A stretch of 64,000 nucleotides of DNA, taken from the NCBI GenBank assembly GCA_947172415.1, contig OX359192.1:7982901-8046900 (forward strand). Reading direction: 5' to 3'. The stretch comes from Chondrosia reniformis. Taxonomy: Eukaryota; Porifera; Demospongiae; Chondrillida; Chondrillidae. The translations under genes and the position numbers were made by a program. Below the pieces are notes generated by a model. The model worked only from the letters and a program-made list of their open reading frames with translations, was not told the origin of the DNA and did no database searches. Shown one piece after another: positions 1 through 9,181 of this stretch. The stretch's first letter is position 1, and every line of letters begins with the position of its first letter.

Positions 1-671
1 ACTCCAACGACTCCAAAGACTACATGTGTGTCTGGTGGCACCATGCGACTCACCAGAGGAAAGTGGGCGGGATCTGAGAGAACAGGGTGACTAACGGCAG
101 GGGATATCTATCATGGGAGGAGCAATAGATAATTACTTAATGACACAAACATGCATAAATAGATAAAGCTAATTACTTGTAAAGTTTTAAATACTTCGGC
201 TACATCGGCCACAGCTTGAGTTGAATTAAAACAGTCTGTCCCTATAATTGCTATCGGTTTATCTTCCTTGAGAATGTCCACTGCTGCAGTCGCTGCGATC
301 CGTCCTTCGCACTACGTGCAGTGCAGTTTAGAGTAGAATTATGTCGAGTGAACATTGATTGAATATAACGAATATACATTACACTATAACTTGGTACATA
401 TAGATGCAAATCTCTACCAGCAGCCTCATGCGCACTATACCTGTACGTTTCTGACGATGAGTTCGATTTTGTGGTTAGGAAGAAGCGACGGGGATTCGTT
501 CACTTTTGCAACAGCTATTTCGGCGACCGACAGAGATGTCGAGGTATTTCGTTCCGACAGCTCGAGCATGATCGCAACCCGCAGGCGCGTCTCCTCGGGG
601 GCCACCAGAAGCGCTCCAGCAGCGAAGATCAGAGCGACTACAACTGTTCCCTCAACGCTCAGCATCCTCAC
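1..671 (-). CDS. Class C GPCR-like receptor, N-terminal ligand-binding part (partial, runs off the left edge)
   Basis: Three exons are visible: 671-441, 311-177 and 107 to the window edge, all with GT-AG borders and compatible phase 0. The start at 671 opens a hydrophobic signal peptide (VVVALIFAAGALLVA), followed by a strand and helix typical of the receptor-family ligand-binding (ANF receptor) fold: RVAIMLEL, then AEIAVAKVNESPSLLPNHKIEL. Exon 2 reads PIAIIGTDCFNSTQAVADVAEVF, matching the IIGPxCSxxxxAVAxLA segment of this family, and exon 3 contains HFPLVSRMVPPDTHVV. By family knowledge this is the extracellular Venus-flytrap module of a GABA-B/metabotropic-glutamate type receptor; a receptor guanylate cyclase cannot be excluded because the membrane part is outside the window. 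Its start lies only 114 bp downstream of the AMPK beta stop on the same strand. Confidence 0.75.
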
Positions 672-785
672 TAATTAGGAAAAGACGTATCTTCCTAAAT
701 AAATACAATATGTACACATAAAGTATTTATATGTCTGCCACATACAAATTAAGTTACGCAATTCATCGTTGGAATACATAGATAG

Positions 786-2718
786 TCAAACTGGTCTATA
801 AAGAATTGTCGTCACATATTTCTCTTTGTACCGCTGGGTAGCTGCCAATACTAGTACGTGATCCTAGAGAGAGGAAAGAAAGACAGCACTAAAGGCTACC
901 TGAAGATAAATCGTTATATAATGACAGAGTAGAGCTCCACAAGGAGTAACACATTCGCACAGGGTACAGCAGAACTCACCTTAACAGACAGTGCATATAG
1001 ATGGTTCAAAATAACATGATTAGGTTCTGGAAGTAACGTGGGGTCCTCCTGTAAGTGAAAAAACACAAAGTCATAGAGTACACAAATTGTTACAGCAAAA
1101 CAAGCTATATGTCTGGGCTTCTGTGTGTCCTCTACAGCTGAAACTGCTGAGCATCAGGATCAGGATCAGCAGAAAGTGAACCCTGTCTGATTTGTTTGAG
1201 CCAAGCGAGCGTCACTCACATAGGAAGGGGGGTCACTGTTGAGGATGGTTTGTTGGAGCAGTTGAGGGAGATGGGGAGGCAGCCCCGACACTGATGAACG
1301 AAGAGGTATGTCCTGTGTGTAGTTACCAGGTGGACTTGATGATAGACCTATATGTGTGAATATAGAATGATGATACACACTCAATCAGAATTGATATCCA
1401 TATATGGCTCAGTGCACAGGAGGAAATGGAGATACTTATTAAACATTACATTGGAACAACCTACCTTGCTTTGCAGAAGCGATGAAGTCTATATTATGAT
1501 AAGCTTCAAAGTCCTTCTTAGTGACATTAATTACGTTATTATAACTCCCGAGATTGTTGTCTGTAATTTCCTGTAGGGTGTAAAGGAAAGTCTAGTCTAC
1601 TTCTTTGAGCTAGACTCTTAACAGATAAGACATAATTGAAGTAACAGCTGCTTAACTTAAGTGCATATGATATGACTACCCTAAACAGTTAGTTATCAAC
1701 TACTCCCTTATATAATAGGGTTTTACTCCCTCATGTAATAGGGTTTTACTCCCTCATATGACAGGGGTTTTACTCTCTCATGTGACAGGGTTTTACTCCC
1801 TCATGTGACAGGGGTTTTACTCCCTCCGTGATAGGGTTTTACTTCCTCATGTAATAGGGTTTTACTCCTTCATGTGATAAAAATTCTACATACTTACTGA
1901 ACTAGGGTCATGTACCCATTTCCCATCCACGTAGAACTTGTACTCATGAGATCCTTCAGGCAACTCAATGATAGTAGAGAAGTCACCATGTTGACTAAAG
2001 AAGAAGAGACATGCTCACACCAGTGTGATGAAATGAGACCTTTTCATTGCACAATAACAATAATTAATTATTGTTATTGTGCAATGAAAAGGTAAAGTAT
2101 TATTAACTTTCATTGGACCATAGATGATCAGACTATGCTTGAGTTACTATTATAGGGAGTAAACAAAAGTAACAAGTCATCAACTAAATCAGTTTCCAAC
2201 AGCAGTTTATGTAATCTCAATATCATTTCTATAAGTAGAAATCTAGTCTAGTACACTGCATGCTGACCTTTTACTTAATGGTATGTTTGTTTTCCAGTTG
2301 GTGAATGTACCACAGACGGAGACATCTTTTCCGCCAAACTCCCATCGAAACACAAAGGGAATTTTACTTTTGTCCACAGATCTGTTCTGTTCTAACTTCT
2401 CTGACAAAGGAATAAGTTTGTGCTTGGTTTCCAAGCTTTCTGTGTCCTGTAAATAGCTACCAACTGATGGAATTAAAGGAGAGTATGGCAAAGTTGATTC
2501 AGCTGTATGTCAACCATATATACAGATACAGTTAATGGTCTAATGAGTCTCGTGATTGGAGTATGGTAAAATTGTGATGTTCCAAATTACAGGTTCGGGT
2601 AAGTCATACCTTCCACTGGCTGTTCACTTGCATCCTGTGATTCAGACTGAACCGAACTTGCGCCTTCATCAGCAGGTTCTTCGAAGGTTTTGCTTACTTT
2701 TCCCGTTCCTTGTCCCAT
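786..2718 (-). CDS. PRKAB: 5'-AMP-activated protein kinase beta subunit
   Basis: Seven exons (2718-2610, 2502-2268, 1994-1898, 1570-1465, 1347-1220, 1048-980, 863-786) join in frame to 273 residues, the usual length (human 270-272). The protein begins MGQGTGK, a plausible N-myristoylation signal. The glycogen-binding CBM48 module runs from about residue 86 (FVFRWEFGGKDVSVCGTFTNW) through KFYVDGKWVHDP, keeping the two tryptophans of the carbohydrate site; the serine after PLSK aligns with the regulatory Ser108 of mammalian beta1. The C-terminal ASC domain is clear: LPPHL..ILN, TLLPEPNHVILNHLYALSVK, and RYKEKYVTTILYRPV at the end. It scaffolds the kinase alpha and gamma subunits in the energy-sensing AMPK heterotrimer. 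Intron 2 holds a perfect palindrome and intron 3 a minisatellite. It shares a 28-bp start-to-start interval with MRPL27. Family assignment is secure. Confidence 0.95.
1709..1880. repeat. Minisatellite in AMPK beta intron 3
   Basis: About eight imperfect tandem copies of a roughly 23-24-bp unit containing AGGGTTTTACTCCCTCATGT, varying by small substitutions and one-base length changes in the G run. It fills about half of the intron between exons 3 and 4. Confidence 0.9.
2038..2093. repeat. Perfect 56-bp palindrome in AMPK beta intron 2
   Basis: A 28-base arm starting ACCTTTTCATTG is followed immediately, without a spacer, by its exact reverse complement ending CAATGAAAAGGT; the centre is AATTAATT. 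The AT-rich arms could extrude a cruciform or fold as an RNA hairpin in the unspliced transcript. It could be a minimal foldback element; no target duplication is obvious. Confidence 0.97.
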
Positions 2719-2746
2719 TACAATTCAGCCATTTTAATAGCGAAAA
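2719..2746. promoter_or_regulatory. Very short bidirectional promoter/5' leader region between AMPK beta and MRPL27
   Basis: Only 28 bp separate the two divergent start codons, so each gene's core promoter must overlap the other's transcribed leader or coding sequence. GCCATTTT (2728-2735) and AAAAATGGCGGC (2743-2754) form an inverted pair; the latter matches the AAnATGGCGGC motif bound by YY1 in animals and overlaps the MRPL27 ATG. No TATA box is seen. Confidence 0.65.
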
Positions 2747-3524
2747 ATGGCGGCAGTTTCTGCTGTACCTCTCTTGAAAGGAATTTCAATTCGACCGATA
2801 GTAAGTAGCATTAGCTTTCGATTGGCCAGTAAGAAGGCAGGAGGAAGCACTAGAAATGGAAGGAAAAGTAGCGGGAAAAGATTAGGACTAAAGATGACCG
2901 ATGGTAAGTTTAACCCATTGTCACTTGTCTCTAGTCTGTAGCATATAATCTTTGTTGTTTGTTATTCTAGGGCAGCACGTGATACCCGGTAACATTATAG
3001 TGAGGCAGAGAGGTACCAAGTTCCATCCAGGGAATAATGTAGGCTGAGAGATAAGTGCTTCATTGCTATGTCATATGAATATATCAGCAGCTACTGGCTG
3101 CCATCTGGTATAAGCCACTGCTCCTAGATTTGCAGCAACTGCTGTGGAGAAGAGGAGAGAGAGTTCTTGCATCCTCATCCAAAGCTCTCACTAGGTTTAG
3201 TTCCCTATAGGCCTTTTACTCTAGAGTAGATGTACACAGCATGTTGAAAAACGTCAGATTATTCACATGGATCATCTCTGTGAAGTCTAATATGAGATGT
3301 ACTCTCTGCAGGTGGGAATGGGAAGGGACCACACTCTGTTTTCACTGGTAGAAGGCTTTATTGAGTTCACTCGGGTTCCACCAGAGGCAACTGACACTAG
3401 ATTTAGCAAAGCACCCATTCCACGAAGTAGAAGATCTTGGAAGAAACTTGTACATGTTATTGAAATAGCTAAGGATCCAAAATTTGTATTAACAGACATT
3501 ATACAACCCAATCTAGACTTATAA
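2747..3524 (+). CDS. MRPL27: Mitochondrial large-subunit ribosomal protein bL27m
   Basis: Three exons (2747-2903, 2971-3038, 3312-3524) give 145 residues, close to the human 148. The N-terminus ([39 protein letters not shown]) is a basic, Ser-rich mitochondrial targeting sequence leading into the conserved L27 start [13 protein letters not shown]. Exon 2 supplies [21 protein letters not shown] and exon 3 [18 protein letters not shown], the diagnostic bL27 core that lies near the peptidyl-transferase centre of the mitoribosome. The C-terminal extension ending in IIQPNLDL is typical of animal MRPL27. The start ATG lies inside a YY1-like motif shared with the AMPK beta promoter. Intron 2 contains a copy of the dispersed repeat described at 3110-3290. 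Confidence 0.95.
3110..3290 (+). repeat. Dispersed repeat family R1, copy 1
   Basis: This copy contains TTAGTTCCCTATAGGCC followed by TTTTACTCTAGAGTA and then GCATGTTGAAAAA. The same string order recurs at 3690-3870 and 3940-4110, and in reverse at 13505-13700 and 14375-14460. It lies in MRPL27 intron 2. Confidence 0.7.
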
Positions 3525-3689
3525 TTAAGGAACGTTTATCTAATCATGTATCATGTACATTGCTGTTACTATTATAAATTTTATGGTATATAAACACATG
3601 CAGCAATATCATATGCATCTGTATCAATATCATTACATTGGTAAGGGACCAAGGTCCTCTCAATAAGTACATATAATATAGTGGGACTT

Positions 3690-3870
3690 AAAGAAGACAA
3701 AGACTCCCAGGGTCATGTACTGATAAGGCAGAAACAGCTGTCTGGCCCAGTGGAGAAGAATCTTGTATCCTCATCTAAATCTCTCACTAGGGTTAGTTCC
3801 CTATAGGCCTTTTACTCTAGAGTACGTAGCATGTTGAAAAATGGTGTGTTAGATTATTTATATGTCTGTG
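3690..3870 (+). repeat. Dispersed repeat family R1, copy 2
   Basis: Best-preserved plus copy: GACTCCCAGGGTCATG, CAGAAACAGCTGTCTGG, CAGTGGAGAAG, TATCCTCATCTAAATCTCTC, TTAGTTCCCTATAGGCC and TTTTACTCTAGAGTA occur in that order. The end motif TACTCTAGAGTA is itself a 12-bp palindrome. Confidence 0.75.
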
Positions 3871-3939
3871 TACATACGGACTGTACAATATTATTGAACA
3901 TAAATCTGTATGTATTATACACACATGAGCCAAGGATTC

Positions 3940-4110
3940 AAGAAAAAGACACTGATAAATTCTCAGAAACAGCTGTCTGGACCAGTGGAGCAAAAGAAGA
4001 CTCCTGTATCCTCATGCCAATCTCTCACCAGACTTATTTCCTTATTATAATTTAATACAGAGTAGGCATAGCATGTAGGAAATGGTGCACTAGATTATTC
4101 ATGTGTACAT
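3940..4110 (+). repeat. Dispersed repeat family R1, diverged copy 3
   Basis: It repeats CAGAAACAGCTGTCTGG, CCAGTGGAG, TGTATCCTCATGCCAATCTC and TAGCATGTAGGAAATGGTG in the same order as copy 2, with many substitutions and a degraded CCCTATAGGCC block. Confidence 0.6.
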
Positions 4111-4154
4111 ACATATAGATAAATATATAATACCTACATGCAGATAAATAACAA

Positions 4155-7100
4155 CTATGTTACAGTGGCAAGGATAGAGGATGTCTGTTTGCAATCAACT
4201 GCATCATCATTGGTTGCGTATATTGTTCCAGCTGCATCCAGGAACTCCCTACAGTCCTCCTCAGTGTCAAATGCTAGTACTCTACATATAAACTCTACTG
4301 GTAGGTTGGGTCTGTACCTGTGTAAATAGGAAAGAAAGAAGCGGATGTAAGAGGCAGCTCCTACTAAACACACATACGTACATGATACATGTAATACAGA
4401 TGGCTCCCCCAGTATATTACACAAAATAAAAATACAAAAAGGATGATTCAGAATATAGCAGTCACTGAAAAAAAAGTTTCCTTCAAGAGTAGAATGCTTA
4501 AATTGTTCAATAGTGTCTTCTGCTATCGGTTGCTAGGGAACTGGTATACAGGAGTACCTTTCCTAGGAGATATCAAACTTTAGAGGCAGTAACATTTCCA
4601 GGGCTCAGCTACTAAATGGCATGTTCCTGTATAGCAAATGAGGTAGCTTTAGTCCTGGGTAAACTTGGACAGAAAAACACTGTGGATTAAGCAAATATTG
4701 AAAGATTTTTATATGATGGATGCCTCTAACGAATGTGGCGCACAAAACCTGTTTCGATGAGCTTGGAGATAAATTATTCATCTGCTTCTTCACATCTTCC
4801 TTGTTTGCATGGTTCTTTGATTATAACACTTACATATATAACACCTATACACTACCTACTACCCCATGATAACCTACGCTTTCATCAAGGTCTTCAAAGC
4901 TGACTTTCTCTGGCGAAGTATAAACTTATTCAATAAATACCCACCCATATTTGGAGATGATTGATAGAGTAGAAAGAACTTATGGTAATTGCCCAATGCC
5001 CAAGCTTTCTGAACATCCAAAGCATGCTTTATCGCAGGGTGGTTGTGATCATCGGGTGTCAACCCTGCCAACGTTGCACTTAGGTCAGTTGTACTGTTGG
5101 TGAATACGTGATACAGTATTCGATAGGCTATGAATTCCTCCCTGTTCCCAGGTATGTTATCAGTATACAGCATCTTGAGCTGGTTCTGGCACTGGTTGAA
5201 CTCCTCGTGGTCCCCTCTTTCTAATGCAATTCTAGCGTGTGTTTCATACACTTCTACTGTAAATTCATTTCTAATAAACTGAATGGTCAGATCCTGTCGA
5301 ATAGACTTTAGCTGCTCACAAACATAATTGTACTTCCCCTTTTCTTTCCATCTCAATTTTATTAAATCCAAAGACTTCTTCAAGATATGCTCAGGTCTGA
5401 CAGCAGAAGCATCTGGAGCTGATGTTAGTCTAAGATATTCCTTCTCCAAATTGGTGCATGTTCCAAGGATTCTCTGTCCATGCCAACCTTCCACACTATC
5501 ATCCTTCCTTTCCTGCAAAAAATGAGAAATTGAAATTCTATATGTGAACTCATCAAGTAGATGAAATTAAAGGGTCTTACTCACAGTCGTTTGTAAAAGG
5601 TCATCCCAAGAGAATGTCTTTTTAAAGTCTTGGTTCCCTAATGATTCATGGAAGCGCTGGGACCGCATGCTCAACTTGGCCTGGTCAACCTGTGTAGCCT
5701 GCATACTGGAAGAGACAAAATAGACGTACAGTAAAGGCTTAAGATCCATCATTTAAACCTTCTTCATTGAAATAAGAAAGCTTCCATTTACGTATGAGGA
5801 TATTTTTATCAAGTCCTAAAGTGTTGAGGTCACTTTCGTTACTATAGTCCAAATATGTCATTAAAATGACACTTGTGCATACGTATATACTTCAATGGTC
5901 ACAATTTTTGAAAAATACATGTACTTACGCTTGTTTCTTCTTCCAAAACTTATTTTTCTTCTTATTTGATTGCTTTTTCTGCTGAGGAGTGACAACACTA
6001 GGCACAAAGTCCTGATAATGACGCTTGGCCCCCAAGTGGATGGGCGACAGACCAGGAGGGCCCCCACCACTAGGGGGTGGTAGACCAGGAGGGCCCCCAC
6101 CACTAGGGGGTGGTAGACCAGGAGGGCCCCCACCACTAGAGGGTGCAAAACCAGTAGGGGGTGCTGGAAGGAGAGGGACTCTTTGGTTATAAGATCCAGA
6201 ATGGTTTAACGACATAGACATATTTTGTGGGTGTGGTTGGGGTCCATTTGATAGAGGTGATGGTGATGTAATGCCTGCATATCCACCACCAGTGGTAGCA
6301 GGAAGGGGCATGTCCCAACGAGACTTCTTTGGGGATGGTTCTGTAAGACGTCCTCGAAGTCTGCAGAAATTACAATTAACAAAGCCAATGTAGTTAAAAG
6401 AAATCCTTATTCCATTAACAATTATACTACATTTTTACGTATATTGAAATGTTGGCACCTGCAAATAATATGGCTGACATGTGTAGAAAAGAGTTGTGGT
6501 TTCATTATCAGTTGATGGATTGACAGTAACTCACATTGGAGGCAGAGGATAGGTAGCAAAATCAATGTCCCACTGCTTCTTTTGCTCCACAATTCCAGTC
6601 AACATATCTCTGAGGTACTCACCAATCTGATCCCTTTCACTATCAGTGACACACAGTTGAAAACACTTTTCAGCATACAATCTGTAGGAAGGGAGCAAGT
6701 CTGTCAGCCATTTTGTTGTTATGGACCGAGAACATAAATATACTTCAACATAGGAAACAGCACAGAAGGTGTCTTGGAAACTGTTTATACAAGATAATGT
6801 GTTACATAACAGGCAAAAGTCAATGAAAACTGCTTTCGACAATTACAACTTCTAATTTATATCAACACTTTATGATTGCAGTAGTGCTGTTCACTATAAT
6901 ATGTACTGTCTGACAATAGAAAGTAGTTCTATAGTGCAGACATGCTGACAGTTGCCAGTACACAGTTAGGGCTGACAGGAAATTTGTACATTATATAAAA
7001 GAGCAGAGGACATATAAACACAAACCAGTAGATATGTACCTCATGTTGACTGGAATGACTTCTTCTTGGGGTACATTCTGGGCTCCTACTGGAGGAGGTG

Positions 7101-7701
7101 TTTCCCCTTTGGGGAGCGGGGACAAGGGTGGGGTGTCTACATCTCTGGGAGGGCTTGGAGGGACTATGTCCATTTCAGAGGGCTCAGGCCCTTCTGGTAG
7201 CGGAGGTGTTTGTGGCTGCTCTGATACGAGAGGTGGTGTGCACGGTGGATGGGCAATCTGAGGAATCTTTTGATTTTCAACCGTAGTCTCACGAGTGACC
7301 ACTGGTTCGGTCCCAGGAGGCTCTGGCTCCGAAGTGGCCTCTTCCGTGGGTGGTGGTTCGGTAGGAGGAGGGGGAGGGGCGGAAACTGGGTATTGGGGAT
7401 ACGAATAATGGCCATACGCATTGGGGTGGTTATAATAAGGCTGGTTGGGCGGCGGGTAGTAATACGCAGGCACGTTCCACGACTGATTATAACCCACCAC
7501 TCCCGTATTTACCTCTGTGGAGTTAGTTGGGACGGTCTGTCCTTGACTTAGCGTATGGCTGTAAGCATGCGGGTAATTGGCCGGGTTCGAAGAAGAACTG
7601 GCTTCTGGTTGCTGAGAATAAGCTTGCTGGTAGTAATTGGCGTTCTGATAATAGTTTTGTGAATCATAGTATGGATATCCTCCTGGATTTTGGTTATTCA
7701 T
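4155..7701 (-). CDS. LENG8: LENG8-like SAC3/GANP-domain protein
   Basis: Six exons (7701-7040, 6681-6535, 6360-5929, 5705-5585, 5512-4878, 4317-4155) join exactly in frame to 719 residues. Residues 1 to about 220 are low complexity, rich in Tyr, Gln, Asn, Pro and Glu ([18 protein letters not shown]). Exon 2 ([35 protein letters not shown]) and exon 3 (PKKSRWD) match conserved LENG8 segments. Exon 3 also has three [11 protein letters not shown] repeats and a basic run ([15 protein letters not shown]) that looks like a nuclear localisation signal. Exons 5-6 are the SAC3/GANP fold: [66 protein letters not shown]. The family belongs to nuclear mRNA-export/processing complexes related to TREX-2; the exact role is less certain than the domain. 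Confidence 0.9.
6040..6146 (-). repeat. Coding minisatellite, 33-bp unit, in LENG8 exon 3
   Basis: Three nearly identical 33-bp units encode [11 protein letters not shown] repeats (the third is slightly changed to [10 protein letters not shown]). The unit length is a multiple of three, so copy-number change keeps the frame. Confidence 0.9.
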
Positions 7702-7957
7702 GACCTAAAACTTCTGTAACACTTTCGCGTCCAGCGGCCACCTTGTTATGACGTCATCCGACGTTTACGCGTGTTTGGTTCAAAGTGCTCAGGAGTTGTT
7801 CGTAGCTAGATAGAGAGAGGCGGTAGGTTAATCTTTTTGAGATTTTGTGTAACACTTAAAATCTTTAAATGTTAAATAATAACTTTACTAATTCTAATTC
7901 GAAGTTGGCCTCTGATAATTAATTTGTTTTCAACGTTTTTCCTTCAGCCATTTTGTG
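7702..7957. promoter_or_regulatory. Bidirectional promoter region LENG8/COX6B
   Basis: This is the 256-bp interval between divergent start codons. A CpG-containing segment lies near 7725-7775 (TGACGTCATCC, a CRE-like site, plus GCGGCCACC). On the COX6B side GTAGGTT near 7821 and TTCAG at 7942-7946 could bound a 5'-UTR intron ending just before GCCATTTTGTG. Confidence 0.55.
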
Positions 7958-8719
7958 ATGGATCGGGCAGAGATTAAACTTAAGACGCCCCAATTTGATG
8001 CTCGCTTTCCAAATACAAACCAAACGAAGAACTGCTGGCAAAACTATGTAGATTTCCATCGGTGTCAGAAAGTAAAGGGAGAAGACTACGAGGCTTGTCA
8101 GTACTTCAAGAGAGTGTACAGGTCTCTATGTCCGACTAGTTGGGTGAGTGAATGGTGTTTATCTTCTTTGGTCAACAGGTAACACAAACCTGAACTGGTT
8201 CAGAAGAAGACGAATCCCGTGCCTCCCTTATCAGTGGTGCACGTCCACTGGAAATTGTAATGTGGATACTGTAAACCCCATTATTACCGAGTTCCTTTTA
8301 TTTAGCTATAAATTTGGGATTTACAGTATGTACCTTTTAGAATGAGTATTAGTTAACAGCTGTCTGTGGCTCGACCATCTCTCTGAGGGGCCAAGGGGAG
8401 ACCATAGTTACCATCAAACAAACTTCAGTTCCTACTATTGCTCATTGTACTCCTCAGGAGACATGAGTGGGTGGGGTAAATTCAGAGTTCAATGATGACA
8501 TTAGCTCTTAGTTGTTGGATTCATAAAGAGAAATGATTATTTGTGCTTTCAGTAACAATCAATCAAGGATGCTTTAACCATTGATCTACCACCAGCTAGT
8601 GTTACTATACAAAGTGTGTGTAAAACATATGGATATATTTAATGAATAGAGTTTTGATTTATTAGGTGGAAACTTGGGATGAACAAGTGGCAACTGGCAA
8701 TTTCCCTGGCAAGATTTAA
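7958..8719 (+). CDS. COX6B: Cytochrome c oxidase subunit 6B
   Basis: Two exons (7958-8143, 8666-8719) give 79 residues. The sequence [29 protein letters not shown] then [16 protein letters not shown] and [17 protein letters not shown] is diagnostic for COX6B. The twin-cysteine helices are CX9C ([11 protein letters not shown]) and CX10C ([12 protein letters not shown]), the spacing used by this subunit for oxidative folding in the mitochondrial intermembrane space. It caps the dimer interface of complex IV. There is no presequence, as expected for this import route. The protein is a little shorter than human (86) because the segment between the cysteine motifs is reduced. The intron of 522 bp has no recognisable content. 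Confidence 0.96.
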
Positions 8720-9181
8720 CTGTGCTAGCTTATGACAGTGATGTTGTCATGCATATTATCATGTAACAATATTATGGTAATTTCTACACTGTGTCATTTA
8801 CTACAATTTGTTAAATTATTAGTCTATTATCAATCACCTGCAATGGTGCATGCATTTAAGTGAAATATGAAGGAGACATTTATGAACTATGTACATATTA
8901 CTTCAGTGATGACATCTAATTATAACCCTATATAGTACATCCACTTCTTGTTAGAGTTGGAGCATTTATTTTGACCACTTTTCACTCAAAGTTCTACTTA
9001 TTTAAACAGCATTACAAAACCTCTTCCTACATTAATCTCTATATTATGTTTTAGTTCACACACGTCCATTATCAGGTTGAAGAGCCACCATCTAAATCTT
9101 CAGACCGGCTATCGCACTCTCCAAGCTCTACAGAGTAACAAAATAATTTAATTCTACTTTTACATCTAATTATCACTCCAA
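8720..9181. other. Convergent intergenic region COX6B/ARPC1
   Basis: AT-rich 3' flanks of two convergent genes. Nothing beyond 3'-UTR-like sequence is seen. Confidence 0.5.

Larger units (their letters stand above)
3525..4154. other. Convergent intergenic region MRPL27/LENG8, mostly dispersed repeat
   Basis: This is the tail-to-tail interval. It holds the MRPL27 3' end and two R1 copies (3690-3870 and a more diverged 3940-4110), each with an internal CAGAAACAGCTGTCTGG stretch and ending near TAGCATGTTGAAAAATGG or a similar string. No gene is supported here. Confidence 0.6.

Noticed and set aside
2243..2491. Independent 82-codon gene starting MPYSPL
   Set aside because: It is exon 2 of AMPK beta, read past its donor; the true start is in the exon at 2718-2610.
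4605..4793. 62-codon frame in the last LENG8 intron
   Set aside because: LENG8 joins in frame without it and the sequence resembles no SAC3-family segment.
7034..7551. Gly/Arg-rich plus-strand frames opposite LENG8 exon 1
   Set aside because: Shadow of the biased LENG8 coding sequence on the other strand.
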